Below are positions 7,834 through 15,498 of a stretch of 64,000 bases of DNA, in pieces; position 1 is the first letter of the stretch; each line of letters starts with the position of its first letter. The notes below the pieces were generated by a model, which worked only from the letters and a program-made list of their open reading frames with translations, ran no database searches and was not told the DNA's origin. Position numbers and translations under genes: made by a program. Source of the DNA: Pedobacter sp. JY14-1 (GTDB lineage: Bacteria > Bacteroidota > Bacteroidia > Sphingobacteriales > Sphingobacteriaceae); assembly GCF_029269825.1 (NCBI RefSeq), contig NZ_JARJHU010000005.1, positions 434,001 through 498,000 of the forward strand, read 5' to 3'.

Positions 7834-9582
7834 CTATTTATAAACGACCTTATATAGCATTTCCAAAGCGTCACTTATCAAGGTTCCATCCAGTTTTCTA
7901 AATCCTTCAATCAGCCTCGTGTAATTTGGTGGGGTCGTCCGAGTCACTTTCCCATTTGCATAAACTGCCATTTCACCTACGCTACCGGCCATCTTCTCTA
8001 AGTTATAAAACACACGTTGATTGCTGGCCTTTATCAATAACCCTGAGAATTCTATTACCGGTTTTTCTGAAAGCACGTCTGCGATTTCCTTTAAAGAGTT
8101 AGTATACTTAATACGGATAGATTGCCAATACCAGATCAAAAACCTATTCATCCGACGTATTTGAATCTCCTTTAAATCTTCGCCAGTATCATCGAAAGAC
8201 CACATCGTTTCCACCATGACCTGAATGGTATCCAAGAACCATGTTTTATATTTTTGTTCGTCAAACTTGTCATCATAAAGCTTCGACCAGGCATAGTCAT
8301 TCAATAACGCATATACATCTGCATGATAATCTGATTCTTCAATTACTTTAGGAAAACTACCGATGCCGTCAGCAACTTGCTTATTAATATTATGGTAGCT
8401 GTAATGTAAAGATTCATGGAGCAGGAACAACCTTCCTGCTTTATTAACTACTGCCTCATCTTTCAATCTTTTCACCAGGGCAATAAAGAAACTGGTATCA
8501 ATACTCCATTCGTAAGCCGCCTGATCGTAGTCAAATCCATTTGCGACGGTAATATTTTCCTGATTGATCTTGTCCCTTACAAGTAATTTGTTTTCTGTCA
8601 AAGGCTCAAGATGCCTCCAATAGGGAACATTGAAGGAAGACCAGTCCACATCAGTTGATAAATAATTGAACCAGTTGCCTTTGGGTTTATCGTTCAGATT
8701 TTTTATAAAGCGGTTAAGCTTTTGCGTTAACATATCATTCCAGCTTGCCCTGTACTTTGCCGCCAACTCGTATTGTTCGCCTGTAAAAACGACCTTTTCT
8801 TCAGTTGGCTGATTGATAATTATTGCTAATTGGCAAGGTGTTTCCACACTGCTTTTAAACTGATAGGTATATAGAATTGGGTAAATGTTGGGCTGTATTT
8901 TAAGCCCTAAAACAAAAGCGACCGGGATGGGAACACTTGCGAAGATATGTACTGCTGACAGATGTGGGAATTTTGAAATTAATATATTAAAAACCTCATC
9001 TATCTGCTTGCCAAATTCGATCAGGTCATTTTGATCATATAAATTCTCATATCCCGGCTTAACCACCTCCAAGTTAACCACCTTCATGAGCGATTCACCA
9101 ACGACATCAGAAGTAGCATCGGCATTGACTTTAAAAGATACGCCAATATTTAGGGATACGTCTTTATTAGATAAGTTTTCATCATTCGGCAATCCTGACA
9201 CTTGGTATTCCACTTGCATTTTATGTTCAAGTTCGTAACGCCATTCTTTCGTATCGTGTGTTCTGAACATCGGATAAACCTGTTGCCAGTTATCGATCAA
9301 TGAGCCTAAATGTATGATTAACGGGATAGGTGCAAATCCAAAATAAAATATTGGCGTACCCGGATTCTGGTCAATAACAGGTTTAACCTTATCTGAGTAT
9401 TGTTTCCTTTGTATGATTTCTAATTGATCCCAATCATCTATTGTGTCACCAAGCGCTATCGCTGCTGGTCTTATTTCAATAATAATAGGTTCGGCGTCTT
9501 TGTATTCTGATGGAACGGCTTTGATACATTCCTGATCAGAAATTTCGCTATGAACCGGATGTTTTATAATTATGTAAGTCAT
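7834..9582 (-). CDS. SAVED-domain CBASS effector with C-terminal HExxH metallopeptidase-like domain
   Basis: Last gene of the CBASS operon, predicted to bind the cyclic oligonucleotide made by the CD-NTase and then act on a target. With the start at 9582 (17 bases after the E2 stop; longer starts overlap the E2 gene) it has 582 residues. The N-terminal half shows two related segments, YFGFAPIPLIIHLGSLI and HIFASVPIPVAFVLGLKI, each followed by a YP and strand pattern, fitting the two CARF-like halves of a SAVED sensor. The C-terminal half has LLHESLHYSYH (H389, E390, H393) and, about 25 residues on, SDYHADVYAL. That resembles a zincin HExxH with a downstream acidic/AD motif. SAVED assignment is by pattern; the peptidase activity is inferred. 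Confidence 0.75.
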   Translation of the reverse strand: MTYIIIKHPVHSEISDQECIKAVPSEYKDAEPIIIEIRPAAIALGDTIDDWDQLEIIQRKQYSDKVKPVIDQNPGTPIFYFGFAPIPLIIHLGSLIDNWQQVYPMFRTHDTKEWRYELEHKMQVEYQVSGLPNDENLSNKDVSLNIGVSFKVNADATSDVVGESLMKVVNLEVVKPGYENLYDQNDLIEFGKQIDEVFNILISKFPHLSAVHIFASVPIPVAFVLGLKIQPNIYPILYTYQFKSSVETPCQLAIIINQPTEEKVVFTGEQYELAAKYRASWNDMLTQKLNRFIKNLNDKPKGNWFNYLSTDVDWSSFNVPYWRHLEPLTENKLLVRDKINQENITVANGFDYDQAAYEWSIDTSFFIALVKRLKDEAVVNKAGRLFLLHESLHYSYHNINKQVADGIGSFPKVIEESDYHADVYALLNDYAWSKLYDDKFDEQKYKTWFLDTIQVMVETMWSFDDTGEDLKEIQIRRMNRFLIWYWQSIRIKYTNSLKEIADVLSEKPVIEFSGLLIKASNQRVFYNLEKMAGSVGEMAVYANGKVTRTTPPNYTRLIEGFRKLDGTLISDALEMLYKVVYK

Positions 9583-9599
9583 TTTTTTAGTTTTAGGAT

Positions 9600-10010
9600 T
9601 TAATGTACAGTACCTCCGCCGTTCCAAACTCCTGTAGCCACCCAAATTTCATAATGGTACAGCCATTCAGATGCCCATAATAAAATGGTATTGGCTATTA
9701 ACTTCGATGGTGTCCAGCCCTGGTTATCATGGTAATAAAGGCATAGTTTCTTTTCCGGGGTTGAATAAACATGCGGCAGGACTTTGCCATGGGCAATGAT
9801 TAATTCAGGCTCCAATACATATACTTTAGGCCAGTCATGTAATTGATATACAATTTTAACCTTATAGGTAAGGCTAACCGGGGAGGGTGTAATTTCCCCG
9901 GTCCAGACCAATTGCTTTTTTTGAATCCTTATATCAGCCTCTGGATTAAAACGGCTTAATACGTCCTTTTGTACTTGTAAAGGCAGTATTCTATTATTCC
10001 TTGGTACCAT
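9600..10010 (-). CDS. CBASS E2-like conjugating protein (type II short)
   Basis: A 136-residue protein that resembles the stand-alone prokaryotic E2 family of short type II CBASS, which joins the C-terminus of the CD-NTase to cellular targets. The core VLPHVYSTPEKKLCLYY has the single Cys of the protein (C90), the expected catalytic residue. The C-terminal WASEWLYHYEIWVATGVWNGGG stretch is characteristic of the family. I chose ATG 10010; it overlaps the 3' end of the CD-NTase gene by 17 bases, implying translational coupling. No E1 or JAB protease gene is present. Confidence 0.82.
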   Translation of the reverse strand: MVPRNNRILPLQVQKDVLSRFNPEADIRIQKKQLVWTGEITPSPVSLTYKVKIVYQLHDWPKVYVLEPELIIAHGKVLPHVYSTPEKKLCLYYHDNQGWTPSKLIANTILLWASEWLYHYEIWVATGVWNGGGTVH

Positions 10011-11205
10011 CAAACGTGTGTTTAGGAACAGATTTGCTATAACCAATACCTAAGGTTGCTGTTCCAACTGCGGCTGTTAGGTTCTTACTTTCCCGAAGAT
10101 CATTCAGGTTTTTTCCAACACCGTTTAACGCGTCATTTACAACCCTGGTGCCGAACAAAGGTTTAAGCGTTTCACCAATGTTGTAAATACCCTTTTGCAT
10201 CTCAATGTTGGACAGGTCTTCCTTAACCTTCTTGAGCCATCCATAAAATTTGGTTTCCCGTTGTTTTTCCACCTGCCATTTATCAGCGAAATTTTCTCTG
10301 GGATTTACTGGATTGGGTACCCATTTTACTGCTACTCCGCCTATTATTCTTTGTTCAATAAACAACGGCATGCGGTCAATAATACCGATTAATGCGTCGT
10401 AAAGATTAGCTTGTCCCTGGTAGGCCCTTGCCGCTAAGGTTGTAATAATGATGGATACAGGTTTATCATCGCAATCATCTGCAAAATGAAGATCGCGGTG
10501 CCTTTTTAGAATTTGAATTGCCCGTTGCAAGGGCGTCCTTGCTTTAAAATCAGGTATATCATCAATTCTCTTATTGAGCACCTGGGACATCATTTTTTTA
10601 GCCTCTGTCAATTGCTCTTTCATTACATCAAGAAACCACAGGGCAAAGCCTTCCGTATTACTTTTAGGCCAATCATTAAACCTTAGCTTATAATTTGAAC
10701 TTTTGTTATCAGTGATATTAATCGCGTGTTTGGCGTAATTGTAAGGGACACCCTGAGCGGTAATCCAGGAAAAGTCATCAGGAATAGCCGGAACTACATC
10801 GAGGTGGAACCGGGTTGCCTCAGCGTATTTTATCCGCCAGCATCTTCTATGTTCCTCATCCAACATACGTCTATAGTCGCTATCCTGCTGTAACCTGATT
10901 CTGAATAGTTCTTTTAAATCAAACTGGGACAAGGCGGTAGTATTTGTATTTAAAATACACGTCATGTCCACATCAAATTCGTCTTCTTCATTAACGGGTC
11001 GTACAGCAATGCCGACACGTAGAGAGCCCTGCAATAGGACCTGCGGGTAAAAACGCGCTAATAAGCTGCCCGGTTCAGAAAGATAGCTTCCCATCCTTAA
11101 AAACTTTTCGTTCGCCAGATCATATTGCGCATCAGTCAGATCCAATGCGTCTGCCAGTTTTTCGTAAAGAGAGGCAAAAAACTGTTTTTCTTGAAAGGAG
11201 ATCAT
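9994..11205 (-). CDS. CD-NTase (cGAS/DncV-like nucleotidyltransferase) of CBASS
   Basis: Synthesises a cyclic di- or trinucleotide alarm on phage infection. In the 403-residue product the nucleotidyltransferase signature is complete: G60-S61 in LLQGSLRVG, the metal-binding pair D78 and D80 in DEFDVDM, and a third acidic residue D136 in FHLDVVPA. A helical SMODS-type C-terminal lobe follows (about 180-390). The start ATG overlaps the stop of the upstream 59-residue gene (ATGA), and the 3' end overlaps the E2 gene. The C-terminus reads KHTFDGTKE; it does not end in Gly, which matters if the tail is the conjugation point. The nucleotide product cannot be deduced. Confidence 0.93.
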   Translation of the reverse strand: MISFQEKQFFASLYEKLADALDLTDAQYDLANEKFLRMGSYLSEPGSLLARFYPQVLLQGSLRVGIAVRPVNEEDEFDVDMTCILNTNTTALSQFDLKELFRIRLQQDSDYRRMLDEEHRRCWRIKYAEATRFHLDVVPAIPDDFSWITAQGVPYNYAKHAINITDNKSSNYKLRFNDWPKSNTEGFALWFLDVMKEQLTEAKKMMSQVLNKRIDDIPDFKARTPLQRAIQILKRHRDLHFADDCDDKPVSIIITTLAARAYQGQANLYDALIGIIDRMPLFIEQRIIGGVAVKWVPNPVNPRENFADKWQVEKQRETKFYGWLKKVKEDLSNIEMQKGIYNIGETLKPLFGTRVVNDALNGVGKNLNDLRESKNLTAAVGTATLGIGYSKSVPKHTFDGTKE

Positions 11206-11381
11206 TGTTTACCTTCCTTTCTCACGCCCTTGAACTTCGTGCCGTCTTGTTTGACATCCATAAACCGACCTGTTGCCGAATCCCTTTTAATCCAATTTTC
11301 AGTTGTTGGATTGAATACTTGTGAACGGCCTTTGACCGCGCCTTGCCGGTGATGATCACCGGGCTTTCCATTTGTAGCCAT
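11202..11381 (-). CDS. small basic protein leading the CBASS operon
   Basis: Unrecognised 59-residue protein, Gly/Lys/Arg-rich (MATNGKPGDHHRQGAVKGRS, later RDSATGRFMDVK and FKGVRKEGK). I chose ATG 11381 over the upstream GTG-type start at 11414 because the conserved-looking sequence begins there and a palindrome lies just upstream. Its TGA overlaps the CD-NTase ATG, so the two are translationally coupled. The charge suggests nucleic-acid or ribonucleoprotein contact, but no function is known to me. Confidence 0.7.
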   Translation of the reverse strand: MATNGKPGDHHRQGAVKGRSQVFNPTTENWIKRDSATGRFMDVKQDGTKFKGVRKEGKQ

Positions 11382-11411
11382 GTTGCTAATTTTAAATAAC
11401 GTAAAAACTGC

Positions 11412-11428
11412 CATCCCAAATTGGGATG
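11412..11428. promoter_or_regulatory. 17-bp palindrome upstream of the CBASS operon
   Basis: CATCCCAA-A-TTGGGATG, perfect 8-base arms around one base, 31 bases upstream of the first CBASS start codon. The place suits an operator or a leader hairpin. No CapW- or CapH-type regulator gene is in the window, so any binding factor is unknown. Confidence 0.5.
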
Positions 11429-11634
11429 AATTAATTTTTCTGATTGGGTCACGTTCAGAAAAACATGGCTTCAGGCTATGGAATGTGGGAAATTAAGAGG
11501 GTCGGAAGTAAGATTTAGTTTGCAGAACACAAACTTTTAATATCTTTACAACGTTATTTATACCAAATACCTTAATGTCACACACTGTATCTACCGTTTA
11601 AGACGCGGTTCCTGATTGCATTGAGACACATTAT

Positions 11635-11668
11635 TAGCCTGAGGACTGCAATTCCCCAGGCTTTTTTA
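11635..11668 (+). terminator. rho-independent terminator on the plus strand
   Basis: AGCCTG (11636-11641) pairs with CAGGCT (11657-11662), extended inward by GG/CC, and runs into TTTTTTATT. It is oriented for plus-strand transcription although both neighbouring genes are on the minus strand. Confidence 0.6.
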
Positions 11669-11680
11669 TTATCCTTGCTT

Positions 11681-12691
11681 TTATATCGTTTCTAACTCAA
11701 ATCCATATTCATAACTGATTAACTTTTTACCTTCCTGGTAATTCTCATACCAGGCTTTTTCCCGATGACTTGTTTCGATAATGTTGGAGACAGAAGTATT
11801 TTTAAATTTTGCTTCTACCTCTTTCAAAGAAGCTAATTCATCTTCATTAAATAATTCAGCATTAAATTTCCTTTCTGGATTCGGAAGGAATTGTTCACCC
11901 AAAGCACCGCTTGGAAATGATTTCTGCTGAATATTAATATCTTCATGGTCGGCAGCGAATTCAAAAATGCTGTTAAAATTATTAGGGACAGGCCCCATAT
12001 CAATAGCACGGTACTGTGTCCCACTGATAGAAAAACAGGTCTTTCTGAAATTCACGAAATCCGCATAGAACAGCAATTTATTCATTTTAGTTTTCCATGG
12101 TCTTATAGTCGCCGTAAAATAAATGATCATTTCACGCAATTTTTCCAAGTTGGGTAAGGTATAGCCGGTATGAATCCCAATACTGCTGTCAAAACCCAAT
12201 AAATAATCTTCAATATTAAAAGACCAGATCGATTGCTTTTCTTTTTCTATTAACTCGTCAATATGGCGGAGAATGTTCTTTTCTTCATCGCCCGAATAAA
12301 CGCCGCTTAGCGTGATCAGGTGTTTGAATTTTTCGGGGTCCTGAGCCAGCTGGATCAATCGGGAATTTGATTCGTTCGGTACTTCTCCGTTTTCATAATT
12401 CCTATACATATTGGCTCCAAAACCCAAAATTTCAGACATTTTAATAGCCGGTACATTATATCGAACTCTTAACTCTTTAATTTGTTCCGGGTACGGAAGT
12501 TTATGCCGTTCACGGTATTTATTATACACCTGCAACATATTAACTTCGTCTAATTCGGTCGTTGTAAACTGTTCATTGGAATCTACACATTTAAAATTAT
12601 GGTGAATCACCGTGAACTCTTCCTTCCTGAACACAATTACTCTTTTTTCTTTTTGCAAGATCATTTCCTTGCCTGTTATTGGACTTTTCAT
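11681..12691 (-). CDS. Panacea (DUF4065/SocA-like) antitoxin with MqsA-like N-terminus
   Basis: Antitoxin of a type II pair, 336 residues. The first 60 residues (MKSPITGKEM, later HHNFKCVDSNEQFTTTELDE) resemble the MqsA-type zinc-binding start, but only one Cys remains. Next is a helix-turn-helix (about 70-110: IKELRVRYNVPAIKMSEILGFG, then YRNYENGEVP). The C-terminal Panacea domain (about 175-320) has the characteristic MNKLLFYADFVNFRKTCFSI and YRAIDMGPVP motifs. It begins 6 bases after the toxin stop. The HTH makes it the likely repressor of its own promoter, where a perfect palindrome is present. Confidence 0.88.
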   Translation of the reverse strand: MKSPITGKEMILQKEKRVIVFRKEEFTVIHHNFKCVDSNEQFTTTELDEVNMLQVYNKYRERHKLPYPEQIKELRVRYNVPAIKMSEILGFGANMYRNYENGEVPNESNSRLIQLAQDPEKFKHLITLSGVYSGDEEKNILRHIDELIEKEKQSIWSFNIEDYLLGFDSSIGIHTGYTLPNLEKLREMIIYFTATIRPWKTKMNKLLFYADFVNFRKTCFSISGTQYRAIDMGPVPNNFNSIFEFAADHEDINIQQKSFPSGALGEQFLPNPERKFNAELFNEDELASLKEVEAKFKNTSVSNIIETSHREKAWYENYQEGKKLISYEYGFELETI

Positions 12692-12697
12692 AACATT

Positions 12698-13045
12698 TTA
12701 CTTAAAAGGGTATGTTAAAGGATATTCCGCTACATGGAATGAAACACAAATCACTTCAGCATTTACCATGCCGAGTGTAATCTTTATATATACTTCATTC
12801 TTTTTAATCTCTTTCCCAAAAACCCACATATCACTCCCGCCATATAATTTTTCTTTTAACGGTCCTTGGCAATAATCTTCTGCCTGAAGAGCGTCCAAAA
12901 CAGCATCTCTGTCAAGCGGTCGCAATTCTAAATCTGCCAACGCCTGTGAGTTCTTGCCGCGGTCATCTCGATACAATATTCGCCAAATCGACTTCTTTGT
13001 CTTAAAGTCAGCAAGGAAAGAACGAACTTCTACAATATTACTCAC
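12698..13045 (-). CDS. MqsR-family mRNA interferase toxin
   Basis: Toxin of the pair, 115 residues, upstream of its antitoxin as in mqsRA. The order DRDAVLDALQAEDYCQGP, DMWVFGKEIKKNEVYIKITLG and VICVSFHVAEYPLTYPFK fits the MqsR/RelE-like RNase fold. The start codon is GTG at 13045; no ATG is in frame upstream. A TATATTTG promoter box ends 4 bases upstream of it, so the mRNA is likely leaderless or nearly so. Confidence 0.82.
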   Translation of the reverse strand: MSNIVEVRSFLADFKTKKSIWRILYRDDRGKNSQALADLELRPLDRDAVLDALQAEDYCQGPLKEKLYGGSDMWVFGKEIKKNEVYIKITLGMVNAEVICVSFHVAEYPLTYPFK

Positions 13046-13049
13046 AATG

Positions 13050-13057
13050 CAAATATA
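13050..13057 (-). promoter_or_regulatory. TATATTTG promoter -7 box of the toxin-antitoxin operon
   Basis: Exact match on the minus strand to the Bacteroidota -7 consensus TAnnTTTG, 4 bases upstream of the GTG start at 13045. Transcription should begin at or within a few bases of the start codon. Confidence 0.65.
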
Positions 13058-13071
13058 GTAAAAAGAATTAC

Positions 13072-13134
13072 AAATTCAACTTTAAAGTTGAATTTGCATA
13101 CAAATATTCATATGTAAACTTTAAAGTTGAATTT
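13072..13134. promoter_or_regulatory. toxin-antitoxin operator: perfect 24-bp palindrome plus a repeat half
   Basis: 13072-13095 is a perfect palindrome with 12-base arms (AAATTCAACTTT and its complement). At 13117-13134 AACTTTAAAGTTGAATTT repeats most of it, with the centres 39 bases apart. The first copy covers the -33 region of the toxin promoter. This is the expected arrangement for autorepression by the HTH-bearing antitoxin. Confidence 0.75.
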
Positions 13135-13227
13135 CGCAATTTTACAGGGTATTTAAAAACAAAAGTCCGCCAGTCGTCCGGCAGCCTTTCCTCAAAACAG
13201 TTAAAAAGACAACGAACAGCAGCGGAC

Positions 13228-13980
13228 ATGAAAGGTTGCTGGAGTTTGAAGAGAAATGGGGCAAAATATCCCTTGAGCTCCGTGGTGTTCGACGTACTCT
13301 GTACAACCAATAATGGCGAAAAGATTCTTATAGAGGTACAGCACAGCAGGCCCATCAACTTCAAAAAAAGAGGGATCTATTACATTTCCCGCCTGATCAG
13401 CGAACAGGCACCGAAAGGCAAGATGTCCGAATGGCAGTACGACATTTCTGAGGTTTATTTTATCGCGATTCTCGACAAGCCCGAGCCACCGGTCACCAAA
13501 AACAAGCTGACCTCGAAAGAGCGCTACGTACATGACGTCTGTCTCTGCTACAGGGAAACCGGTGAAATATTTTACGATGATCTCGGTTACATCTATATTG
13601 ATTTGACTAATTTTGCAAAGACCGATGAGGAATGCAACATTCCGCTGGACAGGTGGTTATACGAACTGAAGCACATGCCCGAGCGGGACGATTGCCCGCC
13701 TCATCTGACAGACACGATTTTTGGTAAACTTTACAGCGTAGGCGAATACGCCAACCTAAACAGGGAGGAACAAAAAATGTACGATCAGGAACTTAAACGC
13801 AAATGGGACAATGCAGCGGTACTCTCGCAGGCTAAACTGGAAGGAGAAGCCATCGGCAAGTTGAACGGTAAACTCGAAATCGCTGAAAAACTCAAGCGAA
13901 AAGGAATTGACATTGCCGAAATAGCCGAACTAACCGGTCTCTCTATCGAAGAAGTCGAAAAGCGACAATCAGCAACGTAA
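13228..13980 (+). pseudogene. Rpn-type PD-(D/E)XK nuclease/transposase, N-terminally truncated
   Basis: 250 residues matching the Rpn (recombination-promoting nuclease) family from its second core strand onward: VVFDVLCTTNNGEKILIEVQ retains the D and E-x-Q of the PD-(D/E)XK site, followed by RGIYYISRLISEQAPKG and the typical C-terminal LKRKGIDIAEIAELTGLSIEEVEK. The family's N-terminal YTDFGFKKIFG segment (about 40-60 residues) is not found in any frame upstream. Related fragments occur at 16413, 21583 and 23639. It is probably inactive, although the catalytic residues survive. Confidence 0.75.
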
Positions 13981-14012
13981 GCCATATTAATTGCTACAAA
14001 ACATCCTGAAAA

Positions 14013-14031
14013 GGATAGCCATTGGCTATCC
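14013..14031 (+). terminator. terminator hairpin after the Rpn gene
   Basis: GGATAGCC-ATT-GGCTATCC followed by CTTCTTT, 33 bases after the stop. The same hairpin, with mismatches, follows the second Rpn fragment near 16847-16862. Confidence 0.6.
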
Positions 14032-14122
14032 CTTCTTTATAATTACCTTGGCTAAATTGATTTGTAATCAGTTCCTCCATTCTATTGATACTGCACGGCC
14101 ACAAAAATTTATTCCAAAGAAT

Positions 14123-14325
14123 CACATACCCATCCCAAAAATTCCGCATAAGTTATCCAGGTTACCACTTCCGGTAGCAATTATTTTCAACTAACTTATG
14201 CAACATTCAAAGTACATCAATCCCCATTCTAAGTTTGTCACGTCATTGCGAGAATGCCCAGCTTTCGAAGCAATCTCCAACGCCTCCACGTCATTGCGAG
14301 AATGCCCAGCTTTCGAAGCAATCTC
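14123..14325. repeat. palindromic block copy 1 with two CATTGCGAG half elements
   Basis: Starts with CACATACCCATCCCAAAAATTC, then a hairpin at 14146-14201 whose ends are GCATAAGTTA and TAACTTATGC, with an inner GTTACC...GGTAGC stem. A spacer leads to two direct copies of the dispersed half element at 14241-14277 and 14289-14325 (both with GCCCAGC instead of GCGCAGC). The block recurs at 16201 and 18255. Confidence 0.88.
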
Positions 14326-14346
14326 TAAATACAGCAGAATAAAGTA

Positions 14347-14643
14347 ATGGACAAAGGTGGCTGGGTCTACATCATGACCAACAAATCACACACAGTATTG
14401 TATGTCGGCGTCACATCCGATATACGACAGCGCATATATGATCATAAAAACAGTACCTATCTGAACAGCTTTACATCCAGATACAAGGCTTTCAAATTGG
14501 TTTATTATAATTTCTTTGAATCCATTGAAGATGCGATCGATGAAGAAAAACGCATCAAAGCTGGAAGCAGGTTAAAAAAAATTCGACTTATAAATGAAGT
14601 AAATCCCCACTGGAATGACTTAACGGAAGAGGTTAACCAATAA
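14347..14643 (+). CDS. small GIY-YIG nuclease domain protein
   Basis: A 98-residue stand-alone GIY-YIG domain of the UPF0213/YhbQ type: WVYIMTNKSHTVLYVGVTSD carries the GIY-YIG pair (as VYI-YVG), R29 follows in DIRQRIYDHK, and the catalytic Glu is in AIDEEKRIKAGSR. It sits between direct repeats of the dispersed element (14241-14325) and an inverted copy (14653-14688), with only 21 and 9 bases of spacer. That arrangement would suit a nuclease that acts on, or travels with, the repeat. Activity is inferred from the family. Confidence 0.88.
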   Translation: MDKGGWVYIMTNKSHTVLYVGVTSDIRQRIYDHKNSTYLNSFTSRYKAFKLVYYNFFESIEDAIDEEKRIKAGSRLKKIRLINEVNPHWNDLTEEVNQ

Positions 14644-14652
14644 CTGAACAAC

Positions 14653-14688
14653 AGATTGCTTCGAAAGCTGCGCATTCTCGCAATGACG
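14653..14688. repeat. inverted copy of the dispersed half element
   Basis: AGATTGCTTCGAAAGCTGCG continuing to CTCGCAATGACG: the reverse complement of the copies at 14241 and 14289. It starts 9 bases after the GIY-YIG stop codon. Confidence 0.9.
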
Positions 14689-14736
14689 AAAGCAAGAAAT
14701 GTACAAATTAACTAACTTGCGGTAGATGATTTGAAC

Positions 14737-15027
14737 ATGACTGATAAAGCTCGACGAAAACAGATAAGGGACAGACTTCGATTAAAAGCAAAAGAAGAAT
14801 TTGAAAGCAGTCTTCCTATGACCAGAGAGAAATTCAAGGGTCTGTTTGATTATTTGGATTCAGCGTTACAGAAGGAAAAATGCAACGATGACCATACTTT
14901 AACGATATGGTTCTTGAATTTGATAGGTGTCCAGAATGAGGGTGAAGTTGTTGGTTGGCTTATCGACAAGAATGGCTATTGTGATTGTGAAGTGCTGGCG
15001 AATGTTGAAGATCAATTTGAAAATTAA
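14737..15027 (+). CDS. DUF2695-family protein
   Basis: A 96-residue protein (an ATG two codons earlier at 14731 is also possible). LFDYLDSALQKEKCNDDHTLTIWFL followed by GYCDCEVLANVED matches the DUF2695 pattern, whose role is unknown to me. The Cys residues (KCNDDHT and CDC) suggest a metal site. Its stop is 6 bases before the next start, so the two are likely one transcript. Genes of this size beside repeats and truncated nucleases often encode immunity proteins, but nothing here proves it. Confidence 0.75.
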   Translation: MTDKARRKQIRDRLRLKAKEEFESSLPMTREKFKGLFDYLDSALQKEKCNDDHTLTIWFLNLIGVQNEGEVVGWLIDKNGYCDCEVLANVEDQFEN

Positions 15028-15033
15028 TTGCAG

Positions 15034-15483
15034 ATGAAAGCAGTTATCAGTGTTATTGGCGTTCTAATACTTGGTACGATTGGTTATTTGTTTTATTTCG
15101 CCTCTCAAATAAGTGCGGTTTACCCGCCAATTAAGACTTACGTTTATAATGGTGTCGACTATTCACTTCAGCAATCTATTGAAGATGTCGTTAACCGTGA
15201 TTCAACTTTGTCTTTTACAATAACAGGTGTTACTGGTATCGGAGAACCTCACAAATATTACGCTGATGTATCTTATAAAAGGGGGACGCATAGGTATATT
15301 TTTAACATTAATTATGAAACCAAAAAAAGCTTTTGGCGAAATAACAAGTATACTGATTTAGCGTTGACTGGTACGTTTGACGAGACCAATAAAACAGGAG
15401 GATATTTAAAAAAGGATAAGGGAGTTAATGATATGGTAATCCTACTCGAGGAAATCTTAATTAATAGGCTAATATCAGATTAA
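15034..15483 (+). CDS. hypothetical protein with one N-terminal membrane segment
   Basis: Not recognised. 149 residues from ATG 15034: one hydrophobic segment (about 2-24, AVISVIGVLILGTIGYLFYF), then a soluble domain rich in beta-strand (FTITGVTGIGEPHKYYADVSYKRG, LALTGTFDETNKTGGYLKK). The N-terminus is probably in the cytosol with the domain outside. A frameshifted copy of its first 80 bases lies at 18410-18490, so it belonged to a duplicated segment. Confidence 0.7.
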   Translation: MKAVISVIGVLILGTIGYLFYFASQISAVYPPIKTYVYNGVDYSLQQSIEDVVNRDSTLSFTITGVTGIGEPHKYYADVSYKRGTHRYIFNINYETKKSFWRNNKYTDLALTGTFDETNKTGGYLKKDKGVNDMVILLEEILINRLISD

Positions 15484-15498
15484 GTCTTGACTACTTCT

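Larger units (their letters stand above)
11382..11680. other. intergenic between CBASS operon and toxin-antitoxin pair
   Basis: About 300 bases without an ORF of recognisable family. It contains the CBASS upstream palindrome (11412-11428), the plus-strand terminator (11635-11668) and AT-rich sequence that must hold the CBASS promoter on the minus strand. I could not fix a clear TAnnTTTG box for it. Confidence 0.4.
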
